Shown piece by piece: positions 21,163 to 33,185 of a stretch of DNA of 64,000 bases. The position numbers were made by a program, and so were the translations under genes. The notes under the pieces are model-generated. The model made no database searches, was not told the origin of the DNA, and saw only the letters and a program-made list of their open reading frames with translations. Source of the stretch: Girardinichthys multiradiatus (Eukaryota; Chordata; Actinopteri; Cyprinodontiformes; Goodeidae); assembly GCF_021462225.1 (NCBI RefSeq), contig NC_061817.1, positions 16,149,810-16,213,809 on the forward strand, given 5' to 3'. Position 1 is the stretch's first letter; each line of letters begins with the position of its first letter.

Positions 21163-23080
21163 CTCCACCAGGAGATCACTCCACACAGGGTGCAGCCAGC
21201 TCCAGCCCCTGAAGTTCGTCCGTCACAGTACACATCTGATAAGTAGGAGGTTGTAGATTCAGCACTCCCCTTCTCAATTGTGGCAGTGATGAAACGAACC
21301 ATCAGAGCCCTGATGCATGGTACACAACAACAACCACAAGTAACAATAATGGCAGCAAAAATAGCTATAGAAATCATTAATGACATGACTAAACCTTTCC
21401 ATTTTCCAAACATATCAGTGAACCATTGCTCCAATGCATTGTCAATCCCTGAATGCTCGTGCGTAGTTTTACTCAGAGTTCTCAGTCCTTCTAAGGCTCG
21501 GGTGACAGATCCGTCAGGAGCGGTGTTATTGGGGATAAAAGTACAACATATATCTCCAAACATGGCACAGACACCCCCTTTTTCAGCTAGCAACATATCC
21601 AATGCAATTCTGATTTGTATGGCCATGAGAGAGGTGAGGGCTAGTTGTTCTGAGAGACCTTCAACGGCATCCTGGGTTAAGTTGGCCAGTCGTAGTACAT
21701 TGTAATGAATATAATTAATGCGGTCTACATTCTTGTTAGGAGTTATTGGAATAAACGATAAGATTACGGGGATATTTTCAAAGCCGGCTACTACTTGATT
21801 CGCTAATTTATACTCATCTGGGACTCCTCTAGGCACTCCGATTGCATCAATATAGGTGGAAGAGTTCTGCTTGAGGTCGAAGGAGTTAGTTGCTCGCTTC
21901 CTTAACACATGTCTGCGCCTCTGAGCTGTTAGGACAGAGGGTAGACGAGTGTTATTAGTTATTTTTATGGCTTCACCAATTAACATCAGTGGTGCCTGTA
22001 ATCTGACCATAGCACACACTCCCCAGGCTTCCTAAGGGATCCTAATCAAAAATCTCCTGTCACCACAATAATAGTATAAACCAGCTCTAGCCCACCTTCC
22101 AATGTTTGAACCAGGTTCAATTCTGTTACCCCAATCCTGTGGGATTTCACCTAGAAGCACTACTAGCATTTGGAGATGTAAAATTGAAACATCTGTAACT
22201 TCAATTGCCTTTATAAGGGGTAAATGGTCCAGCGAGAGTTTTATTGTTAATGGGCGGACAAATAGTAGCTGGTGTGGTACAGTTAGTGGGTGTAGCTGCC
22301 TTGGTTAGATTTAGCATACAGTTATAGCCCCAAGTATCAGAGGGGTACAGAGGAGCAGGTTCAGTGTAAAGGGAGGGCCTTGCAGCTGCACAGGCTACAC
22401 AGTCAGACATATGATTTTCTTGAGCAGTGTCAGCCATCCATTCTAGCCATAGGTTAGCTTCAGTAAATCCTGTTTCCAATGTTATAAGGTCCTTCACGGT
22501 ATGTACATCTACATAATGGACAAGGGACGGCCCAGGACCGGGAGTAGGTGATGCCGTGTCCTTAAATACTGTTTGCTGAGGGGAGGCAGAAGGTTTCACT
22601 AGTTGTACCTTAATAATGCCTTTAGGGTCTTTTCCTGATTTGTCGACACCTACGACAAAATAATACCCATTACTTGTCTTAAGAGATCATGGGGTGAGTT
22701 GGACATATGTCAGATATCGAGTGGTGAATATGAGGGGGTTCACAGGTCCACCAGGTGTTGGTGTGGCTCTAATCAAGGATATATTCTTTTGCAGCTGTCC
22801 TAAGTTGTTCCTGCGGTCATAACGGTGAGTATAACTACCTGATCCCAACTTCCACACGGATTCCGAGACAATTCACTGGGGTGGCCTCTCAACACACACA
22901 TATAGATGTCATAACCATGCCAACCCACCTGGTTGGTTCCACAATTAATAATGTTACATAAGTCAAGTTGTGCTACCGTGATTCCTTTAGTATTAGCATG
23001 GATGGTCAATTTGGCGCCATAAGGGTCAGACGGGGGCTGTGCATAACTATAGAAGGGGGCTGTTTAGTTTTGGTGCCCCA
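21163..23080 (-). pseudogene. Endogenous retrovirus env, copy B
   Basis: The transmembrane part is one long open frame (ORF end 21135, upstream to 22019). It has a basic furin-type cleavage region (RRRHVLRKR), a heptad region, LLAEKGGVC with a CX6CC pattern, a hydrophobic membrane segment, and a short tail with a Cys cluster (CGCCCVPC). The outer-surface part lies at about 22030-23080 in several frames: 22201-22599 (FTEANLWLEWMADTAQ) and 22800-23009 (CNIINCG). Frameshifts separate these pieces, so no complete envelope is encoded. Copy A is related and in the opposite orientation. No gag or pol was found upstream on this strand. The CX6CC form indicates a gammaretrovirus-type envelope. Confidence 0.75.
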
Positions 23081-23429
23081 CCGGTCCCCTCCGTTTTGGT
23101 TATTAGTGCGGCCGCTAGTACTGTAATTAAGCATGCCTGGAACCGACAATGCAATGGAACTCACTGAAATTGAATCATCCTGTGAACTTTAATTAAGACT
23201 TTCAGAGAGAAGATAAAAATGAATTAAACCAATATCAATATACACCTCTTACTCCAGAGGGGACAGAAGGATTCTTTTACATTAACTATGCTTTAGGCCC
23301 TGCTGCCTCTGCCTTACCTTTTGCCTGAGGACTATTGCATTTCCTGCTTCTGTAGTCTCAGGGTGCTTAAAACCTTCTGATCCTCAGCAGGGATGTCTTG
23401 ACCCCTTCTAAGTGGAGGATGTCTTCTCA

Positions 23430-23823
23430 GTCCTATTAATTAATTGCGTTTCTTCATTAAAAACAAACAATGTCTGGGTTCAATCACTACAATCCTTATG
23501 GCCCCTGAATAGTAAGCACAACAATAGATGAATATAATAAAAGAGGAGCTGATCCTCATCCCAGCCGCTTCACACTCGGCTGAGAACCGCCCCAGTGCAT
23601 GCTGTAGGTCTTGGCTAGAGGGGGCCAGCAGGACCACGTCATCTGCAAAAAGAAGAGACGAAATCCACTGGTCCCCAAACCCGACCCCCTCCGGCCCTTG
23701 GCTGCGTCTAGAAATCCTGTCCATAAAAGTTATGAACAGGACCGGTGACAAAGGGAAGCCCTGCCGGAGTCCAACATGCACTGGGAACAGGTCCGACTTA
23801 GTGCCGGCAATGCGGACCAGCAT
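23430..23823 (-). pseudogene. LINE reverse transcriptase fragment
   Basis: The minus-strand frame contains VGLRQGFPLSPVLFITFMDR, SSLLFADDVVLLAPSSQDL and HALGRFSAECEAAGMRISSS. The FADD box is the polymerase catalytic motif. This is the same teleost LINE family as the fragments at 41317-42110 and 61137-61805. Only part of the polymerase domain remains. The clade is not resolved. Confidence 0.75.
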
Positions 23824-25373
23824 GATTATTACTACAGCAATAAAACAAAACCAAGAGACTGAATATATTCAATGGCACTGCAGATACAGAGGCATAAATA
23901 CTGTATATTTTATGTATAGCATAATCAAAAATTAATCTAAGGTTAATGTTATGTGGAAATAACCTAATTCGCTGTGCTGTAAACAGAATTACTGACATCT
24001 TGGGGAAAAAGAAGAGGCCTAGATGTCAGGAGGGGCCACACCATTGCATCTTTCAGTCCTCCGTACCAACACTGAATACAATAAAATTAAAATGTCACTA
24101 CCTGTGCTTAGGTTGCTATTTATTATAGCAGTTCCCTGCTTTCTTGAAATAATTTCTTTCATTTGGTGAACACCATATTCACACCCATCTAGCTGTCTTG
24201 GTTGTAGAGCATCACTTGATGAAAATGGAGAAAAGAAAGTAAAAGCAAAGCATCAACTCATCCTCCTGTGATGTACGGTCCTGCAACAGAAACCCAGTTT
24301 AAATATCAAACGTAGCAGCAACCCTGCTTCTTACAATTATAAAGTAAGGGATGAACTTCAGGGAAGCCTCTCTGAAACGTATATATTAAGTTGTGTTTAC
24401 TTCCCTCGTACTAATGATGTTGATATTAGGAATTTAGCTAAATGTTTCAGCTAGTATTTCAGTTTTCTCTTCATCTTTAAATATATTTGTGTTACCTACG
24501 TTTAAGATTGATATGCATATTGTTTTTAATTCAATTTTAATTACTTTCCAAACTTTATTAGTTTTGGTTTCTTTCCCAATCATGTCACAGAAGATCACCC
24601 AATAATTTTTAATTTGCTTTCATAATGACTCTCCTTAAATTGCTTGTTTTTTTAGTGCAGTTGGTAGCACTGTTGCCTTGCAGCAAGAAGGTCCCACTAT
24701 GGAATAAGTGGTATAGAAAAATGAATGAATTAATAATTTTAAAAAAGTATCAATTTAATATTTTAACATTAAAATACATGAAAAAAGAACACAATATTAA
24801 AAACAGTACAGATAAATACCTTTCCTCCTGGACACCAAAAAATACATCATATCAAGAATTCATATTTTCAGATTAATCTCTACAATTCTTTTGCCTTTAA
24901 TGAAGAAAGTGTCTTTCTCTTTCTTTTGCTCTGTGTCCAAAGGCTGCCATTCTTGTGGTCAATGAAGAGGGTCCTTCCATCTTCAAGGCACAGCTCATAA
25001 AGGAGTCTGAGCTGCATTCTTCAGACTCTAACACGCCCAATAATGGTGACCTGAAGTCCATTCTTCTTCTTTCTCCTGTTAAATTGGTATAACACGTTTT
25101 TACAATACCCACAACATACACTATGTTAACATAATCAGAAAATGCAGTAAAGCATACTAATCTGACACTGAACATTTTAATTGAACATTTTAGAATTGTG
25201 TCAAAAGGCTTTATGAATTTGGGTCCAAGACATATAGTCTATTTTATGTCCACCTGTCTTTATGTCTATAAATATGTCTACATTATCGCCATATATGGCT
25301 AAATATATTGTATCGTGTACCAGAACCAGCAATCACTGTGTGAATAATCATCTAAATTAAAAATAACTGCATA
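23824..25373. other. Intergenic AT-rich sequence with a SINE fragment
   Basis: At 24648-24710, GTGCAGTTGGTAGCACTGTTG followed by GCCTTGCAGCAAGAAGGTCC is the head of the tRNA-derived SINE seen complete at 56878-57241. On the minus strand, 24897-25080 reads open to a stop after an AACAG acceptor-like site, but it has no family I know. No other gene is visible. Confidence 0.45.
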
Positions 25374-25500
25374 CAGTGACTTGCAAAGGTATTCATACCC
25401 CTTGAACATTTCCACATTTTGTCATGTTATAAACAAAAATGTGAATGCATTTTATTTGGATTTAATGTGACAGACCAACATGTTGTGCCACACTATTGTG
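25374..25500. mobile_element. Tc1-like terminal repeat fragment
   Basis: CAGTGACTTGCAAAGGTATTCATACCCCTTGAAC and the following ATTTTATTTGGATTTAATGTGACAGACCAACA are typical of the outer part of the DD34E Tc1 family also seen at 5652. Only one end remains. Confidence 0.6.
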
Positions 25501-26676
25501 AGGTAGATGACTACTAATTCAGGGTTTCCAATTTTTTTTGATTGACAAAATGAAGGTGTGGCTGGTTGTAAGTATGTATATCTGCATATTTGCATGTGTA
25601 AAAGTTCAAACCATGAACTACTTGTCAATAACAAACCTCCATCTTTGTAAAACTGCACGACTGCAGCTGCTGCCCATATGGCGTCTTTGACATTTTTCAT
25701 GTGGGAGATGGAGCCCTTCTTCTACATGCAGTTCTTGCATCACTGCCACCCTCCCTTTAAAGGGACACTGCCATAAAGAAGTTGTCCTGTTGCAATAACC
25801 AGAACTTTTTTAAGCAGGTAATGGACTTCATGAAAAACAATGTTGAAGGTCTATGGGAGATTGTAACAAAGTGAAGATTCAACACAGCTCAGCTGGCTTC
25901 CTCAGATACATAACTTTAATTTGCATTTATAATTACTTTGAATGTTTTTGTACCTAGTGACCTTTACTGTGAATCTGCTCAATTAAAATCAGCTTCACTG
26001 TTTGAATCAAATTTTGCTGTTGAAGGAGACTATCTGTTGTTGGGCTAACAGCCTCTGAGTATTTATTGTCAAGCTGATCTGAGAAGCCCATTTTCTGCTA
26101 ACAGAAGTGCATTGCTCTTAGCGGCTGACAGACCAGACATTAAAGCTGTCCTTCTCCCCTTCTAGCCACAAAGAAACATGTAATTTAACATGTAATTATT
26201 TGACAATAATAAAAAAAGTATTTAAAATACCTGCTTAATTCCTTTTTCGGAGCAGGAAGGTGAGTCCCTTCCAGACTGGACTCGCCTTACTGCAGAGATC
26301 TGAGAAAAACATCTAGGGTTATTAGTACAACGTAACAAATGCTTTTCTGCTACTTTGTATTTGTTCATAGGACATATTAAAGCAGTCAATTTTAAAATTA
26401 AATCAATTAATTAAAAATACATACTTCCACATCTTCCCCTTCACAGACACCAAATGCATTTTATCAAGGGTTTCCCAGAGTGGTGTCTTGGGATCAGGGG
26501 GGCAGTGAGATGTGGAGATGCTCTGAGGACCTGGGTTCTTTTAATGATGTTTATTTGATTTGAGGAGCTTGCCACCTGAGTCATAGCCCCTCAAAATGTA
26601 ACTTTACCCTCCAACAATTTTGTGGGTAAACTTGTCATATCAAAGTGACTTCGTCCCGGTATCAAGTCGTGATATA
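25501..26676. other. No recognised gene
   Basis: AT-rich sequence. The open frame at 25452-25700 on the minus strand has no known motif and overlaps the Tc1 end, so I do not call it a gene. Confidence 0.35.
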
Positions 26677-26932
26677 CTTGATCATACTACAACTCTTATT
26701 TGGGAAAAGATGCTTTAAATACATTTTTTGTCACAACTTGTGAGTTGTTTAAAGTTGTTGCAGGTGTAAACAACGTGATATGGAGTAGATGTGATAATGT
26801 TTATGTCGCCCTACAACTTCTACATGTCTTTGTGGATAATAATACCTAAACAAACAACACATAATGTTACATGGAGAATATGTGCAATATCTGTGGCATA
26901 TGTCCCAAAGTAAGAGTTGTAGTATGATCAAG
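26677..26932. mobile_element. MITE-like inverted-repeat element
   Basis: The left end CTTGATCATACTACAACTCT and the right end AGAGTTGTAGTATGATCAAG are exact reverse complements over 20 bases. The match extends ~9 bases further inward with one indel. The whole is 256 bp and has no coding capacity. It may be a non-autonomous DNA transposon or a foldback sequence. Confidence 0.6.
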
Positions 26933-27289
26933 ATAATGTGTCTATGTGTGTGCTATGAGTTTGATGGCACTACAACATGCCATGTAAAGTTATTGACCAT
27001 TTTCTACATATTTTAATGGTAGAAAAATACAAAAAAGCTATTTAAACACTCATTAAAATGAAAGGCCCATTATCCAAAGCTATTTGATGATAGAGCAACT
27101 GGTACTTCATGACATTTTTTTCTATCTACAATCTAGCAAAAGAGGTTTACTGAATATTGGCTACTTAGACTACAGTCTTTGGAAAGAAACAATACTTTTT
27201 AAGTATTATTTCCAATCCAAGAAATATAGTATGAAAAATGTGAGATTACATACACATAAAATGATTTTAATGACAATACACCTTCTACC

Positions 27290-28085
27290 AGCACGGTGTA
27301 GGCTCATTTGAGGAAAAATACGATTGCTGTGGTTGCAGAGAGGTGTCGGTTTTGTAGGAGCAATGTTCTGCTGATGAGTTGTAGAGTATTGAGGAGCGTG
27401 AGGCAACAAAATGTCTTGTTGATGTCAGAGGAGAAAGGACAGACTGGTGTATTAGTAATGGAAAGGCAAACGGTAATTTAAAAAAACAATGAGCAGCGAA
27501 AGGCTCCACCAGTTGCCACATTTGTCCGCGTAAGAAACCATAAACTGAGCCAGAACTCCACAGGCTCACCAAAACTGGATAATTAGGGGTTAAAAGGTTG
27601 CATAGACAGATGAGAGTCTGTTTAAGCCTCAACATTCAGATGGTTGGGTCAGAATTTGGAATGAATAACATGAAGGTATGGATTCATCCTGCATGGCATC
27701 AACAAGTCAGGCTGGTGGTGGTGATATAATGGTGTGTGTATGGGGGGGTTCCTGGCACACTTTGGGCCTACTTCCAGCAGGATAATAAAAGGTGTCACAA
27801 GTCATCTCAAGCTGGTTTCTTGAACATGGCAATGAGTTCACTTTGCTCCATTGGCCTCCACAGTCACCAGATCTCAATCTAACTGAGCACCTGCTTTTCA
27901 CGTGGTGGAGCAGGACATTTTCAGTATGGATGTAAATCTGCAGCAAATGTGTAATCCTATTGTGGCAATATGAAGCAACATCTCTGTTCAATCTATACCA
28001 TGAAGAATTAAGGTAGTTCTGATGGCAGAAAGGAGTCCCGCCTGGAGCTTTAAAAGCGGACACAATAAAGTAGCTAGTTAGTGTA
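27290..28085 (+). pseudogene. Tc1-like transposase remnant (third family) with right end
   Basis: The plus-strand text matches a widespread fish Tc1 family: SEFGMNNMKVWIHPAWHQQV-like, YFQQDN, then a CCTCCACAGTCACCAGATCT segment for PPQSPDL. The right tip reads CAATAAAGTAGCTAGTTAGTG near 28064-28084, a decayed form of the AATAAAGTGGCCGGTGAGTG end. About 130 bp are missing between CTTTGGGCC and TACTTCCAGCAGG near 27773. The left end is not found. Stops and frame changes are frequent. Confidence 0.65.
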
Positions 28086-28137
28086 TAGATTCCTGAGTGA
28101 ACATAGGACTATACCTACAAAACATAGTGTAAATTAC

Positions 28138-28700
28138 AGGAAAAACTGTGTTTTGCAAAACTATTCACACCCCTTTATATTGTGTCAGTTCCAACCACAA
28201 ACATTTAATGGCATTTCATGTGACAGACCAACACAAAATCCTTTAAAATTATGAAGTAGAAGGAAACTCATAACATTTTTTAACAAAACAATCTGAAAAG
28301 TGTTGCATGCATTTATATTCAACCCTACTCCCTAATCAATACTATGTAGAGCCACCTTTCTCTGCAGTTCCAGCAGCTTTAACCATCTATATATATTTTT
28401 TGTACATTTTCGCTCATTCTTCGTTGCAAAATAGCTCAAGCTTAGTCAGACTGGATTGAGATTGTCTCTGAAGATCAGTTCTCAAGTCTTGCCACACATT
28501 TTCACTTGTATTTAGGCCTGGACTTTGACTGGGCCATGCTAACACATGAATATGCTATGACCTAAATCATTCCATCGTATCTCTAGATGTATGTTTAGGG
28601 TCGTTGTCCTGCTGGAAGGTGAACCTCCGCCTGCAGCCTCTAACAGGTTTCATCTAGGATGCTCCATCTACCTTTTCCAAGCTGAAATAAAGCATGATGT
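28138..28700 (-). mobile_element. Tc1 (DD34E) fragment
   Basis: The left terminal repeat (TTTTGCAAAACTATTCACACC) is followed by a decayed C-terminal transposase region on the minus strand, with recognisable counterparts of GTAGAGCCACCTTTC, TCTGGACTTTGACTGGGCC-like and GTCGTTGTCCTGCTGGAAGG. The right half is missing. Confidence 0.6.
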
Positions 28701-29843
28701 TGCATCTCCATGGAGATGGTGTTTTCATGGTGGAAAAGTGAACATGAAAAAGTTGATTACTTGTTCTTGCCACTGTAAGCAGCTTTCCAGTCCACTGTGG
28801 TGCTGGTGTCACTGTCCATGGTCCTGCAGCCAGTCAGTCTGTCACCATTTTTAATTAGAAGAAAAATCCATTATTAAAAGATGCTACAGCAGAACATAGT
28901 TATTATTCAAACATGAGTGTTTCAGTAGCTGCTTATCACTGAAGTAAACACCATATAGATCAGTAAAACCACCTGGAAACTGTTGCATATGATGTCCAGG
29001 AGCTGCTAAAAGAGGCTCTGCTGAAGTTTGCAGATATAACAAATTTATTTAATCACTTTAGACTTCAATGTCAATAATGTACCAGCAGATGAATTTTAAT
29101 GAAGCATGCATGCAGCTATCATACCTGTAGCTACAAAACGCTTTGTAGAAATACAATCCAATCTTTTAAATCACGGATGGTGAGCCTGCAGACCACTGAA
29201 GCCCCTGATGAACAGCTGCTGATGGAGAAACGCATCTGGACACAGCAGCCACCAACCCGCAAACAGCTTACAAGAGTCTTTTTAAACTATGACCTCCAGA
29301 TGCTACATGTGGTGGTGAATTCAACTCTTACATCCCGGCAGAACGGACGAAGATCGGGACGCCTCTCCGAACGACTCCGGAGCGAATCAGACCAATTAAC
29401 TAACTGAGAGGAGATGACAGCTGGAGCTCTATACGGAGAACTTTAGCAGGTAGGCTAACTTTAACCTGTCAGTTTCATTCTACAACATGGAGAATTGTTT
29501 ATAGATTACTTATGAAGACTAACGAGCTACATAAGTAACTAGCTAATCACAAATAACCCCAAATTACAACTTTTGTTAAGATTCACCCTAGTTGACGGTC
29601 AACTACTTCCGGGAGGTTTCTAAGGTTACAGAGCTATGTGGAGCACGTGACAGCCGACGCTTTGATCTTCTGTTGTCTGTTCTCTCGTGTCTAATACGCA
29701 CGCGTCTTATGACGTAACAGATTGTGACGCATCAGAGGCACTCTATGTTAAATCTCTTGTCATTCTGAAAACACGTCACTTCAAGAAGAGTAGCAAAGCA
29801 GATCGTCCTTTTTTGAGTTTTGGATCCAAAAAAGCTTTTTAAA
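28701..29843. other. Upstream region of the 610-codon gene
   Basis: No repeat with clear borders. ACTTTAGCAG then GTAGGC at 29451 is a possible donor of a noncoding first exon, and a pyrimidine run ending GAG at 29817 a possible acceptor. TTATGACGTAAC at 29707 resembles a CRE/ATF site. The true start of transcription cannot be set from sequence. Confidence 0.3.
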
Positions 29844-31676
29844 ATGTTTCAGTCAAGTGGACTAAAGAAGAGAAATATCTCCATCTCAATTGACAACGTG
29901 GAGGACATAATATTGCCTCGTTTGAAGACTTTATCACCGGCACAGTGGACCTTGCTTTCACAAGGTCTGAAGGATTCACATATTACAGGGGTTCTGGCTG
30001 ACATACTTAGTGACATTTTTCAGCAATGTGTGGAAAATTCATTGAAAATCCTGATTCCAATGATTGAAGAGAATATCAAGGCCTATGCAATGACTGATGA
30101 AATAATCGGTGTGCATTTAAAGAGTTTGATTACAGCAGAAATGGCCAAGTTTCTCCAGGTTTCAACAGATGTTTGTCACAGTGGGAAGGAGTTAAACTCA
30201 TTGATGGAAGAGGAGGTCTCTCAAAAGGTTACTTCTATTTCAAATGTGATCAGAAGGACCCCCGTTTATCCCGTGGAACCTGCCGTGTATGTGAGTGGCC
30301 GCTTTTCCAACCTAAGAAATCTCAACAAAATGGTTTCCAACACAGTTACATTTTTCCAAAAACATCTTAACAGAGCCAGCTCAAGTTGTGTTGACAGATA
30401 CTGGAGCAGATTCATAAAGAAAAAGGAGACCTCAAATCTGCCTCCACTAAAACCAAAGATTGCATTTGAACTTCCAGAGGAAAGTGTTTCTGCAGTTGTA
30501 ACATCTCCCTTTTTTCTGGCCTCAGTTGGTGAGGGAATTACAGAAATAATAGAGAAACATTCAGATGATTTATACGATGCCAAAACAGCAGACGATGTTA
30601 CAGAATTTTGCCCGTCAGTAGATCCTTTCAAAACAATTCAAGTGGCAGAAGCAATTAGCCAAACTATCATTGAGGACCTTCATTTCTGCAAATCCGAAGG
30701 TTCAGTTAGACAGAAAGATGAGAAAAGTTCATCCACGCCACATTTTAACTTGAAAGAAATTGTTGGTGATATCAGAAGCCTATTTTTATCCATGCTCAAA
30801 ACCGCTCCAGCTGGAAGACAACAAATAACCAGCAAACCAGAATTTTCCAGCTTTGCCAAGCAGCGGTTCAGCAGTATGGTGTCTTCGTTGGAGAAATCAT
30901 TGGATTCAAGTGACACAAAGGTGGTCAAACTGAAACATGACCCAGGTAGATCAAACAGACTCATGTGCTTCATGTGTCCTGGATGCGTTCCTGAGGTTTC
31001 ATCAGATGAGGAACGCCCAAAACATCGAGACTACACAGAGACAGACCACATTCCTAAACTGGATTTTCAGTCTATCAAACCTCAGATTGACAGCCTGTGT
31101 GCAGAATCTACAGGGAACCAATTTCTAAATGACAAGATCAAACACTTTGCAAAGGAACTGACAGATAAATTATACATTCAAATCATGAGGAGCCATTATA
31201 ATCAAATTCCTGTTCCTCCAGAAGGAAAATATCTTTCAGATTCTGTCCTCTCTAGCAAGAAAGTAAGGGATGCTTCTGGCCAGATACAAGTTTGCCCTGA
31301 AGTCTTCTATGCCAGAGCAGAAGACGAGGTAAGGACATTTCTCCAAAGCATTTTTCTGTGGATAAAGAATGAGAAAAATTATCAAATAGGTGAAGTGGAT
31401 AAAGTTTCCAGCATGCTGTCAGAGATCGACGATCTGGTTAAACAAATATGTGTCACATCGACCCAAATAATGTCTCCAGAGCCCTGTGAGCCACAAAATG
31501 AAAAGGACAGTAAACCAAATATTTCAAGTGAATTCGCAGACCAGTCTAAATCTGATGAAGCAGACCAAGTCTCTTTAACGTCTGACATTGAGTCCTGGAT
31601 TGTGACACCTAAAGATTTCTCAAAGATGTCAACGCCGATGGGTTTACAGAATCAGGGAATAGTTATTCCAGTGTAA
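29844..31676 (+). CDS. Single-exon protein of unknown function, 610 codons
   Basis: An uninterrupted frame of over 1.8 kb. The first in-frame ATG is at 29844; eight codons lie upstream to a stop at 29814-29816, so either translation starts here or the exon begins at an acceptor near 29817. I do not recognise the family. The protein is hydrophilic with no signal peptide or membrane segment. It is mostly helical-looking, with many Ser, Lys and Glu residues. A Cys cluster (CFMCPGCVP) lies near residue 375. The tail is acidic and ends IVTPKDFSKMSTPMGL... Codon use looks like a real gene, and no transposase, polymerase or protease motif is seen. Just downstream (31879-31973) a short frame (KDFTVNIYNENTKQLVRDIT) could be a remnant of a related copy. 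Confidence 0.6.
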   Translation: MFQSSGLKKRNISISIDNVEDIILPRLKTLSPAQWTLLSQGLKDSHITGVLADILSDIFQQCVENSLKILIPMIEENIKAYAMTDEIIGVHLKSLITAEMAKFLQVSTDVCHSGKELNSLMEEEVSQKVTSISNVIRRTPVYPVEPAVYVSGRFSNLRNLNKMVSNTVTFFQKHLNRASSSCVDRYWSRFIKKKETSNLPPLKPKIAFELPEESVSAVVTSPFFLASVGEGITEIIEKHSDDLYDAKTADDVTEFCPSVDPFKTIQVAEAISQTIIEDLHFCKSEGSVRQKDEKSSSTPHFNLKEIVGDIRSLFLSMLKTAPAGRQQITSKPEFSSFAKQRFSSMVSSLEKSLDSSDTKVVKLKHDPGRSNRLMCFMCPGCVPEVSSDEERPKHRDYTETDHIPKLDFQSIKPQIDSLCAESTGNQFLNDKIKHFAKELTDKLYIQIMRSHYNQIPVPPEGKYLSDSVLSSKKVRDASGQIQVCPEVFYARAEDEVRTFLQSIFLWIKNEKNYQIGEVDKVSSMLSEIDDLVKQICVTSTQIMSPEPCEPQNEKDSKPNISSEFADQSKSDEADQVSLTSDIESWIVTPKDFSKMSTPMGLQNQGIVIPV

Positions 31677-32785
31677 TGATGAAGTTCAACTACATGTCAA
31701 ATCAGGAGCTGATTGAAAGTGACGTGTCTCGAGAACACAAGAACTAGAGGAAGGTCTGGCATTTTTTGTAATGGTTGCAGTTTTAGACTGTTCAAAGAAA
31801 AATGGCGGGCCCCTTAGGTCCAAAGAGATGGGAAGATCCTGTGTTATCTGTCAGGAGTGGATGATGTAGAAGAAAAAGACTTTACTGTCAATATATACAA
31901 TGAAAACACTAAACAACTTGTTAGAGACATCACCAAAGATCTAAAAACCAATTTGGCTCCACTGAAGCGGTGTTGAAGGCTGTGGTATCAGAAGATGGCC
32001 CGTGCTTTTAAGAGTGCCGTATTGAGAGTTTAAAACTTTTTTAACATAAAACCCCCAAAATCTGCAGTTCAAAGGTTGCTTTTCAGGAATGCACAAAACC
32101 TTTTGGGAATCTTTTTCCGAAAGCAAGAGGATCTTCTTCTCCCTGTTAGGATTACAGACCACAAACACGCCCAACTCTCTGGCATCTTTTGCAAAACAAA
32201 ACCATATAACATTTAGTAATAGCTAAAATAACTTTTTATATGTGTGGAAATAATCTGGCATTTGATCACATAGACCAAACAAATTCAGGAATAACTCCTA
32301 TTAGCATAATATTTCTAGGTCAGGACAACAAGGGTAAATCCCAGCCTACCTTTGATATTGGAGGTCTTCACTTTGGGTTTTCGCCGGGTGCTCCGGTTTT
32401 TCCTATTAAAAACCATTAATGTAATTTTATTGGAATGTTACCTGTAAAGGACCTTACTAATATGTTCTGTACTTTAAACTGGTTCATAAGTGTTTATTAT
32501 TCTGCTGCAGCAGTAAAGCAGCCAATGCTTTTATTTTGACAGGCTTAGAACAGCAAGGTGCCGCAAACGGTTCAGCAGCAACGGCGCAGATTCCTGTGTG
32601 CACAGAGAAATGTGCTCCACGGTTGAATAAGAAAAGGATATTGCTAAGGTGTAATTCCAAGCTGCAAATGGGTTCTTAGCACCTGGTCGAGGAGGGAACA
32701 AGGTTGGTATTGGCGTTTAGTTGTGAAAATGTGTATTTAGTTATATTTTATGGAGCATACAGGTTGCTACTAAGTGTAGCAGTTC
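31677..32785. other. 3' flank with a possible minus-strand exon
   Basis: Besides the remnant near 31880-31973, the segment 32350-32402 on the minus strand is bounded by TTTTTAATAG and GTAGGC. In one frame it encodes a basic run (KNRSTRRKPKVKTSNIK). It could be a small exon, but no partner exon is certain. Confidence 0.25.
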
Positions 32786-33185
32786 AATTCAATTGAGTTT
32801 TATTTATAGTGCCAATTCACAACACATGTTGTCTCAAGGCACTTCACAACAGTCAGGTACATACATTCCTATTAATCCTAACAATTGAACAGTGCAGTCG
32901 GAGTTAGCTTTTTATTCAAATTGGATAAAAAGTTTTTCTATCTAAGGAAACCCAGCAGATTGCATCCAGTCAGTGACTTGCAGCATTCACTCCTCCCGGA
33001 TGAGCATGTAGCAACAGCTGACAGTCACTGGCGTTGACTTTGCAGCAATCCCTCCTACTGAGCATGCATGTAGCGACATTGGAGAGGAAAAACTCCCTTT
33101 TAACAGGAAGAAACCTCCAGCAGAACCAGGCTCAGTGTGAGCGGCCATCTGCCACGACCGACTAGCAGTTACGTCTTTTCCCAAT
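32786..33185 (-). mobile_element. L2-type LINE 3' UTR, reverse orientation
   Basis: It begins TTCAATTCAATTGAGTTTTA TTTATAG, the reverse of the (TTTATTTATATAGCGCC)-type L2 end, and continues through CACAACACATGTTGTCTCAAG to AGGAAGAAACCTCCAGCAG and CGGCCATCTGCCACGACCGA. This is a common teleost repeat. Its GGTTCTGCTGGAGGTTTCTT part also occurs in plus orientation at 53690. Confidence 0.7.

Noticed and set aside
24897..25080. Coding exon with an in-frame TGA (possible selenocysteine)
   Set aside because: The alternative frame has no TGA, no family is recognised in either frame, and no SECIS-like structure was noticed. Too weak to call.
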